A stretch of DNA of 64,000 nucleotides from G963665495 sp963665495 (GTDB taxonomy: Bacteria > Desulfobacterota > Desulfovibrionia > Desulfovibrionales > Desulfovibrionaceae): the NCBI GenBank assembly GCA_963665495.1, contig OY762289.1, forward strand, positions 3,534,001 through 3,598,000. Reading direction: 5' to 3'. Below the pieces are notes generated by a model. The model was not told where the DNA came from. It worked only from the letters and a program-made list of their open reading frames with translations, and did not search any database. This document shows positions 50,599-57,307 of this stretch, one piece after another. A program made the position numbers and the translations under genes. Position 1 is the first letter of the stretch. Each line of letters starts with the position of its first letter.

Positions 50599-51360
50599 AT
50601 GAAAACGCAATCCATCATTCTCGTTACCGCCGCCCTGCTGCTGCTCTGCGTACCGGCCTGGGCCCAGAGCGGAGTAAGCATGCAGGCCACTCCCGATACC
50701 ATTCAGATCAACACCACTTATAACGGCACGACCCTGAACGTCACCGGCACGGTTCCGGCCGGAAGCGAAGTGGTCGTACGGATGATCGGCGCGGATACCG
50801 ACCTGCACATGAAACAGAAGGGCAAGGCCCTGGGCCTGCTCTGGATGAACATGGACACCTACCACTTCGAAGGCGTTCCCAATCTTTACCTGCTCGGCGC
50901 TTCCAAGCCCATGTACGAACTTGACGCCGTGGGCGAATCCGTCAGCGCGGAAGCCGAACTTTCCAAAGTCACCATCGAACCCGCAAACGATGCGCACGAC
51001 CTGCTGATCAAACAGCTGATCGAACTCAAGGAACACGAAGGACTCTACCAGAACGACGCCGTGAATTTCACCATGGGTAAAGCCAACGACGACGGCAGCC
51101 AGCCGTTCAGCGCCGTCATCACCGTGCCCTCGCGTCTGATGACCGGCAACTACACCGTGGAAACCATGGCAGTGAAAGACGGTAAAATCACCGGTTCCGC
51201 CAAACAGGAAGTCAAAGCCGCACTCGTCAGCACCCCCAAATTCATGTCCGACCTGGCCTTCGACCACGGCACCCTCTACGGCGTCCTGGCCTCCATCATC
51301 GCCATCCTCAGTGGCTGGATCGTGGGCGTGGTGTTCCGCAGCAAGGGCGGAGCGCATTAA
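50599..51360 (+). CDS. TIGR02186-like transmembrane protein next to TauE
   Basis: 253 residues from the ATG at 50599. Signal peptide (about 1-22, LVTAALLLLCVPAWA), a large periplasmic domain of beta character, and one C-terminal membrane segment GTLYGVLASIIAILSGWIVGVVFRS. The end GWIVGVVFRS and the middle VPSRLMTGNYTVETMAVKDGKI resemble the putative transmembrane family TIGR02186 (Alph_Pro_TM), which is often next to TauE/SafE genes. Its role, perhaps as a partner of the exporter, is unproven. It overlaps nothing and starts 1 bp after the exporter's stop. Confidence 0.85.
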   Translation: MKTQSIILVTAALLLLCVPAWAQSGVSMQATPDTIQINTTYNGTTLNVTGTVPAGSEVVVRMIGADTDLHMKQKGKALGLLWMNMDTYHFEGVPNLYLLGASKPMYELDAVGESVSAEAELSKVTIEPANDAHDLLIKQLIELKEHEGLYQNDAVNFTMGKANDDGSQPFSAVITVPSRLMTGNYTVETMAVKDGKITGSAKQEVKAALVSTPKFMSDLAFDHGTLYGVLASIIAILSGWIVGVVFRSKGGAH

Positions 51361-51374
51361 CCAATACAAATACC

Positions 51375-51541
51375 TTGGGGCTCTGCCCCAAACCCCGCCA
51401 GGGGGGAATGCCCCCCTGGACCCGCGAAATCGGGGAAGGGGAAACTTTCTTTGGCGTGCTCCTTCAACTTCTTTCAGATAAAAGTTTTGGGAGATTCTTA
51501 AGAACCCTTTCCCAAAAGGGTTCTTAAGCCGCCGGAGGCAC
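51375..51541 (-). repeat. composite intergenic repeat R2 (reversed)
   Basis: Reads on the minus strand GTGCCTCCGGCGGCTTAAGAACCC, a long hairpin (AACCCTTTT / AAAAGGGTT), then GCGGGTCCAGGGGGG / CCCCCCTGGCGGGG and TTTGGGGCAGAGCCCCAA. The GGAGG at its right end on the plus strand is the ribosome site of the next gene (10 nt before ATG 51549). Confidence 0.85.
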
Positions 51542-51548
51542 TATCAAC

Positions 51549-54131
51549 ATGCTGCATCTGGATAAATTATTTTCTTTCTGGCCGTTGCACCGCACTAAGA
51601 AGCTCTCCATGCCCTTCGTGGTGGTGTTGCGCAAATTCCGCGAACTGCTCGAGCGCAACAACCGTATCCTCGAACTCATGGGAGATATGGGCGACAAGCT
51701 GGGAGGGGAATACGTTTTCGATAAACAGTATATTTTTTCCTCGTCCGAACGCATCGGGGATCTGGTTTTCAAACTGATCTCGGATCTGAGCGTACTGACC
51801 CAGCGCAAAAACGTGGAACTGTTTCTGGCTTTCGAGCGGATTCAGCATGCCGCGCAGGAGGAGCTGGCCGGGCGCCATGCCTTTGGCAAAAGCGATCTGG
51901 CCCTGCCCCTGGAGCAACTCGGACAGGACAGCCTGGACGCGGCAGGCGGCAAAATGAATACGCTGGGCGTGGTCCGCAATGTGCTGGGCTTGCCCGTTCC
52001 GGATGGTTTTGTCCTGACCACCAAGGCTTTTTTTGAATTTCTGAATCATGCGGGCCTGCGCGACAAGGCCAAAAAGGCTCTGGAAACCTGGGACGGCGAG
52101 GATGAGGAATATTTCGAGACCATCTCGGAAGAGATGCGCCAGGCCATCTTGCAGAGCGAGCTGCCCCGCTCGCTGGTCAATACCATTCATGCGCAGCTGG
52201 CCACCCTGTCGGTCAAAGCTGTGGCCGAACTCAACGGCGAGCCGCAGCTTTTCGCCGTACGCAGCAGCGCCTGGGGCGAAGACGGCGAAAGCAGCTTTGC
52301 CGGCCAATACTGCAGCGTGCTGGGCGTAACCTCGGACAACCTGCAGGACGCCTATAAACGTGTTGTGGCCGGGGCCTATTCCGTGGAAGCCTGGCGTTAC
52401 CGCCTGGAACGCGGCTACCACGAGGAAGAAGTGGCCATGGCCGTGGGCGTGCAGCTGATGGTGGACGCCCGGATGAGCGGTTTGCTGCAGACCTGCGCAC
52501 CCGGCAGCGTGGATGAGCTGCTGGTGACCTGCGCGCCGGGGCTGGGCGCGCCCATCATGGACGGAACCCTGGCCGGCGACAGCATCACCCTCAGCCGTAC
52601 GCCGCCGCACCCCGTACGCTCCGTGCAACGCCACAAGGGCGAACGCTTTCTGCAGATTTCCGCCAAGGGCGGCACTGTCTGGCAGCATCTGAGCGAAAAA
52701 GACCGGCAGAACCTGCGTCTGACGGACGAACAACTGACCCAGCTGGCCCGTGCCGCCATGCGCGTGGAAAGTTTCCTGAACCGCCCGGTGGAAATGGAAT
52801 GGTGCTTCGACCAGCAGAACGAACTTTCCATAGTCCAGGCCAGACCCATGCAAATAGACAAGTGCGTCGAACCGCCGCAGCTCTGCTACCTGGGCAAAAA
52901 GGAAATTCTGCTTGCCAACCAGGGCACCATTGCCCAGCAGGGCGTAGCCACGGGCAAGGTTTTCATCGTTCGCGACGACAACGATTTACTGGATTTTCCC
53001 TATGGCGCCATTCTGATCAGCCGCTTCACGTCGCCGCGCTATTCGCGGATCATGCACAAGGTCCGGGGCATCATCACCGATATCGGCTCCCCGGCCGGGC
53101 ACATGGCCACCATCGCACGCGAACACCGGATTCCCACCATCGTCAACGCGGGAAACGCCACCGAGATTTTGAAAAACGGCGAAGAAATTACCCTGGACGC
53201 CAGCAACAACACCATTTACCAGGGCATCATCCCGGAGCTGCGGCGTTTTGAAATCACCGAGCAGTGCGTTTTCGAAGAATCCTACGAATACCGGCTGCTC
53301 CGCCGCCTGCTGCAGCTGATTACTCCGCTGCATCTGGTGGATCCCAAAAGCAAGGATTTCCGCCCGGCCAACTGTACGAGCTACCACGACATCACCCGTT
53401 ATATTCATGAAAAGGCCGTGGAGGAACTGATCCGGCTGAGCGAATTGCACGGACAAAACGCTTCCGCATCCCACCGCTTCAAATGTCCGCTTCCCCTGGG
53501 GCTGATGATCATCGACGTGGAAGACGGCCTGCGCGATGAGGAAGCCGACAAGAAAAAGGAAATAGAGCTGGAAGACATCACCTCGATTCCCCTCAGCAGC
53601 CTGCTGTACGGCATTCTGAATACGGACACCTGGAGCAACGCGCCCGTGGCCGTGGACCTGGGCAGCTTCATGTCCAGTTTCACGCGGACCTTTGCCTCCT
53701 CCATGGCTTCTCCGGAGCAGATCGGACGCAACCTGGCCGTGGTGTCCAAGGAATACGCCAACCTGCATTTGCGCCTGGGCTATCATTTCAATATTATCGA
53801 CGCGTATCTCTGCGACAGGCTCAACGACAATTACATCTATTTCCGATTCATGGGCGGCGTCACGGGGCTGGAACGCCGTTCCAGGCGCGCGCGTTTCGTG
53901 GCCCGTATTCTGGAGCATTTCGACTTCCGTATCGAGATCCGGGGCGACCTGGTGGTCGGACGCATCAAGAAAATCTCTTTGGAACGCGGCAAGGAAAAGA
54001 TGAAAATCCTCGGAGGCCTGGTAGGCTATACGCGCCAGCTGGATGTCCTGCTGGGCGACGACGCCGAGTTGCAGCGGCACATTGATATTTTTATGGAACG
54101 TATCGCACCTGTTTTGGAGGACGCCAAATGA
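51549..54131 (+). CDS. PEP synthase-like ATP-grasp / phosphohistidine protein, paralogue 1
   Basis: 860 residues. A helical region (1-120) is followed by an N-terminal PPDK-type ATP-grasp with AAGGKMNTLGVVRNVLGLPVPDGFVL, FAVRSSAWGEDGESSFAGQY, and PVEMEWCFDQQNELSIVQARPM. The phosphohistidine swivel domain has SPAGHMATIAREHRIPTI with His518. After it, where PEP synthase and PPDK have a PEP-binding barrel, comes a different region of about 300 residues shared with the two paralogues (QLITPLHLVDPKSKDFRPANCTSYHDITRYIHEKAVEEL, then LRLGYHFNIIDAYL). So it probably autophosphorylates on His518 with ATP but does not use pyruvate in the usual way. Overlaps the receiver gene by 4 bp. Confidence 0.9.
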   Translation: MLHLDKLFSFWPLHRTKKLSMPFVVVLRKFRELLERNNRILELMGDMGDKLGGEYVFDKQYIFSSSERIGDLVFKLISDLSVLTQRKNVELFLAFERIQHAAQEELAGRHAFGKSDLALPLEQLGQDSLDAAGGKMNTLGVVRNVLGLPVPDGFVLTTKAFFEFLNHAGLRDKAKKALETWDGEDEEYFETISEEMRQAILQSELPRSLVNTIHAQLATLSVKAVAELNGEPQLFAVRSSAWGEDGESSFAGQYCSVLGVTSDNLQDAYKRVVAGAYSVEAWRYRLERGYHEEEVAMAVGVQLMVDARMSGLLQTCAPGSVDELLVTCAPGLGAPIMDGTLAGDSITLSRTPPHPVRSVQRHKGERFLQISAKGGTVWQHLSEKDRQNLRLTDEQLTQLARAAMRVESFLNRPVEMEWCFDQQNELSIVQARPMQIDKCVEPPQLCYLGKKEILLANQGTIAQQGVATGKVFIVRDDNDLLDFPYGAILISRFTSPRYSRIMHKVRGIITDIGSPAGHMATIAREHRIPTIVNAGNATEILKNGEEITLDASNNTIYQGIIPELRRFEITEQCVFEESYEYRLLRRLLQLITPLHLVDPKSKDFRPANCTSYHDITRYIHEKAVEELIRLSELHGQNASASHRFKCPLPLGLMIIDVEDGLRDEEADKKKEIELEDITSIPLSSLLYGILNTDTWSNAPVAVDLGSFMSSFTRTFASSMASPEQIGRNLAVVSKEYANLHLRLGYHFNIIDAYLCDRLNDNYIYFRFMGGVTGLERRSRRARFVARILEHFDFRIEIRGDLVVGRIKKISLERGKEKMKILGGLVGYTRQLDVLLGDDAELQRHIDIFMERIAPVLEDAK

Positions 54132-54535
54132 GCACCGACAACGAACGCTTTCGCATATTGATCCTGGACGACGAACCCATTGTCTGCAAACGCCTCAAAC
54201 CGGCCTTTCAAAAAGCCGGCTACGAGGTGGAAGCCCTGACCGACAGCACTGAGGCCATGGCCCGGGTCGAAGAAATCCGGTTCGACGTGGTCATCACGGA
54301 CCTGAAAATGGAAGGCGTGGACGGCATGCACTTCCTGACGCGCATCAAGGAAGTCTCCCCGGATACGGGCGTGATCATCATCACGGGCTTTGCCACCCTG
54401 GATACGGCCAAGGAATCTTTCCGCAAGGGCGCCTACGACTTTCTGGCCAAGCCCTTCAAACTTAACGACATCCTGGAAATCGTCCGGCGGATCGAGGCGG
54501 GCAAACACGCTGCCCCCGATACGCATGACGACTGA
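54128..54535 (+). CDS. stand-alone receiver (response regulator) protein
   Basis: 135 residues, a single receiver domain: ILILDDEPIVCKRLKP with the acidic pocket, the phospho-Asp in FDVVITDLKMEGVDG, and Lys in DFLAKPFKLND. No output domain. Its start overlaps the end of the paralogue 1 gene by 4 bp, which argues that it works with the phosphohistidine protein. A phosphate path from a histidine kinase or from His-phosphate to this Asp is possible but not shown. Confidence 0.95.
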   Translation: MSTDNERFRILILDDEPIVCKRLKPAFQKAGYEVEALTDSTEAMARVEEIRFDVVITDLKMEGVDGMHFLTRIKEVSPDTGVIIITGFATLDTAKESFRKGAYDFLAKPFKLNDILEIVRRIEAGKHAAPDTHDD

Positions 54536-54609
54536 GGAACCACCCAAGCGGCCCGTTTATAAATGACTGAGTAGCACCATACTATTGTAGTGCACTTTTT
54601 GAAATAACT

Positions 54610-54660
54610 CGCGGGTCCAGGGGGGCGTCCCCCCCTGGCGGGGTTTGGGGCAGAGCCCCA
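54610..54660 (+). repeat. GC-rich hairpin repeat R3
   Basis: GCGGGTCCAGGGGGGCGTCC / CCCCCTGGCGGGG and TTTGGGGCAGAGCCCCA, two hairpins. It matches the right-hand part of R4 (57219-57270). The front part (CCTCCGGCGGC) is missing here. Confidence 0.85.
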
Positions 54661-54714
54661 ATGACCCTTCCCAATAATCCTTTGCCTTCATTCTGCTGCT
54701 ACGGAGCGTATGTA

Positions 54715-57108
54715 ATGCAAAAATGGCTTTCCACCCTGTTCCAGCGCCCGGCCTCGGACGAGGCTCCGCTGCAGAGCCCCAATTCGATACGCTCTTTGTT
54801 TCATAAATTCCGCCGAATTCTGGAGCTGAACAACGCGGTCATGGAAAAAATGGCCGAACTTGAACGCACGCTCGGCGGCGAATACATCTTTGACAGCGCC
54901 TATCTGACCCGGACGGTACGGGAACTGAGCAAGCTGGTACACCAGGTGGCCTACAGCCTGAACGCTCTGTCCTCGGACCGATACGTAGACCTCTACGACC
55001 AGTTCGAATACCTCAAGGGCGTTCTGGAAGATATCCTGTCGGGCGGACTCGGCCCCTACGCCGGGCGCCTGACCATGTCCTACCCGGAAATTTCCTGGGA
55101 AAGCCTGCCCCTGGTGGGCATGCCCAACGCCTGTCTGGCCGAACTGCTGCGGATGCCGGAAACAGGCGCCGTGGACGGCTTCGTGCTTACGGTCACCGGT
55201 TGCCGCGCCCTGATCGAAGCCGGATCTGAGGCTCCCGAAAACATAGCGAAGGCCATTCATGAGGAAACCAGAGCCCTGTACGAACGCATCGGAGAACCGT
55301 GCGCGCTGAGCATCGCGCTCTGCCCCGCGGGAAAGACGGAAAGCGAAGCGGCTCCCCCCGCCTATGCGGTGGAAAGCGACGACTTGATCGCGGAAATAGC
55401 CGCCGCCTGCCGGATGGGCGAACGTCTGGGATTCGAGGACATGGCAGTAAGCGTACGCGAGCAGATCAACGGCGCTTTTACCGGAACCCTGCTCTCGCTG
55501 CACCAGGGCGATGTGGCGCCCGGCAGCATGGCCCTGACTCTGCGCAGCGACGAGGGCGTCGAATATTATTACCTGCGCCGCGCGCATCCCTTCCACCCCA
55601 TTGCCACGGAAGTTTTCCCCAAGCCCGAATCCCTGCGTTTGCCGCAGGGCGACAAGGCGCTCACTCCGGTCAACAGTCTCTATCGCGGGTCCGTACTGTT
55701 GGCGCCGCGTCAGCAACGACGGCTTGCCGAAGCGGCCATAGTGCTGGAGCGCGCGCTGGGATTGCCGCGCGAGCTGATCTGGCGTCTGGACGGCAACGGT
55801 CAGGCGCGGATTCTGGATGTGCTGCCCCTTGAGGTGGAAGAAAGGGACGATACGGAGGACATGCTCGAAGCCATTGCCCAGGCCACGGTCCGCCTGCAAG
55901 GCGGGGTTTCGGCCCAGGCCGGTGTCGCCGCAGGCAAGGTCGTGCATATCAAGGAAAACGACGAACCCGGCACTTTCCCGGTGGGCGCGGTGGCGGTGGC
56001 ACGGGCCGCCTCTCCGCAGTTGGCGCCATTCATGCTGCGCGCCGGCGCGCTGATCACCGAACTGGGATCCACCATCGGCCATCTGGCCACGGTGGTCCGC
56101 GAATACCGCATTCCTGCCGTGTTCGGACTCAAGGGCGCGTTCGACGCGCTGCCAGAAGGGCTGGAAGTGACGGTGGACGCCTCGATTCCGGTGATTTACG
56201 AAGGCCAGGTGGAACCACTGCTGACCCAGCAACGGGCCGGGTCCGAGCTCTTTGCCACGGACCCCGAGTTCACCACCCTGCGCCGGCTGTTGCAATTCAT
56301 CATGCCGCTCAAACTCACGGATCCGTCTTCCGAGGACTTCCGGCCCTCCCACTGCCGCAGTTACCACGACATCATCCACTTCGCCCACGAACGTTCCGTG
56401 GAGGAGCTGCTCGAAACCCAGATGCAGGGTGAGAGCGGACGCAGCATCGCCCACCGGCTCGACGACCGGCTGCCGGTGAATCTGCACATCATCGACGCGG
56501 GCGGCGGCCTGGTTGACGACCCGCCGCAGGTCATCGAACGCGAACAGATTATCTCCGAGCCGCTGCGTATTTTCATGAGCGGCTTGAGTTTCGGCTGGGA
56601 CAGCCGCGAGCACTTCCGCGTTTCCGTCGGGGACATTTTCTCCGGCATGCAGCGTACGGGCTCCATGTTGCAGGCCTCGCCGGAATATGTCGGACGCAAT
56701 CTGGCCATCGTGGGCGCGGGCTACCTGAACCTGAACCTGCATATGGGCTACCATTTCAACGTCATCGACGCCTTCATGCAGGACAACCCGACGCAGAACT
56801 ACATTTACTTCCGCTTTGCCGGGGGATTCGCCAATACGCAGCGCAAAAACCGCCGGGTGGAGCTGATCCGGCGGATCCTGGCCCAGCTGCAGTTCAATTG
56901 CAGCGTCAAGGGCGACCTGGTCACTGCCCGGCTGAAAATAATCGACAAACAGACCCTGGCGGCGGCACTCGGACGCCTCGGCCTGCTGGCCGCTTTCACG
57001 CGCCAGCTGGACATCGCCATGGGCCTGGACGAACGGATACGGGATTACGAAGCGGCTTTCGCCAGCCTGGCCGATGCCTTCGGCGAAGAACAAGCATCGC
57101 TGTCTTGA
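54715..57108 (+). CDS. PEP synthase-like phosphohistidine protein, paralogue 2, ATP-grasp degenerate
   Basis: 797 residues from the ATG at 54715, which has ACGGAG 8 nt upstream. It follows the plan of paralogue 1: helical N-terminus with RRILELNNAVMEKMAELERTLGGEYIFDS, swivel domain GSTIGHLATVVREYRIPAV with His456, and the shared C-terminal region (QFIMPLKLTDPSSEDFRPSHCRSYHDIIHFAHERSVEEL, MGYHFNVIDAFMQ). The ATP-grasp half lacks the GGK loop, the RSSA motif and the QxRP end (DVLPL instead), so ATP binding is probably lost. It may be a phosphate acceptor or regulatory subunit. Confidence 0.88.
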   Translation: MQKWLSTLFQRPASDEAPLQSPNSIRSLFHKFRRILELNNAVMEKMAELERTLGGEYIFDSAYLTRTVRELSKLVHQVAYSLNALSSDRYVDLYDQFEYLKGVLEDILSGGLGPYAGRLTMSYPEISWESLPLVGMPNACLAELLRMPETGAVDGFVLTVTGCRALIEAGSEAPENIAKAIHEETRALYERIGEPCALSIALCPAGKTESEAAPPAYAVESDDLIAEIAAACRMGERLGFEDMAVSVREQINGAFTGTLLSLHQGDVAPGSMALTLRSDEGVEYYYLRRAHPFHPIATEVFPKPESLRLPQGDKALTPVNSLYRGSVLLAPRQQRRLAEAAIVLERALGLPRELIWRLDGNGQARILDVLPLEVEERDDTEDMLEAIAQATVRLQGGVSAQAGVAAGKVVHIKENDEPGTFPVGAVAVARAASPQLAPFMLRAGALITELGSTIGHLATVVREYRIPAVFGLKGAFDALPEGLEVTVDASIPVIYEGQVEPLLTQQRAGSELFATDPEFTTLRRLLQFIMPLKLTDPSSEDFRPSHCRSYHDIIHFAHERSVEELLETQMQGESGRSIAHRLDDRLPVNLHIIDAGGGLVDDPPQVIEREQIISEPLRIFMSGLSFGWDSREHFRVSVGDIFSGMQRTGSMLQASPEYVGRNLAIVGAGYLNLNLHMGYHFNVIDAFMQDNPTQNYIYFRFAGGFANTQRKNRRVELIRRILAQLQFNCSVKGDLVTARLKIIDKQTLAAALGRLGLLAAFTRQLDIAMGLDERIRDYEAAFASLADAFGEEQASLS

Positions 57109-57113
57109 GTTTT

Positions 57114-57271
57114 TGTGCCTCCGGCGGCTTAGGAACCTTTTTGTAAAAAGGGGATTAAAAATCCCCAAAAACTTTTGATTAAATCTATCTATAAGTATCT
57201 AATAACTTATATTACTATGCGCGGGTCCAGGGGAGCGTTCTCCCCTGGCGGGGTTTGGGGCAGCGCCCCAA
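57114..57271 (+). repeat. composite intergenic repeat R4
   Basis: GTGCCTCCGGCGGCTTAGGAACC, a hairpin with CCCC, ATCCCCAAAAACTTTTG, then GCGGGTCCAGGGGAGCG / TTCTCCCCTGGCGGGG and TTTGGGGCAGCGCCCCAAG. Same order of parts as R1 and (reversed) R2. Confidence 0.85.
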
Positions 57272-57307
57272 GTTTTTTGCTTCTTTCTTGCCTACGGGAG
57301 GGTGTCA

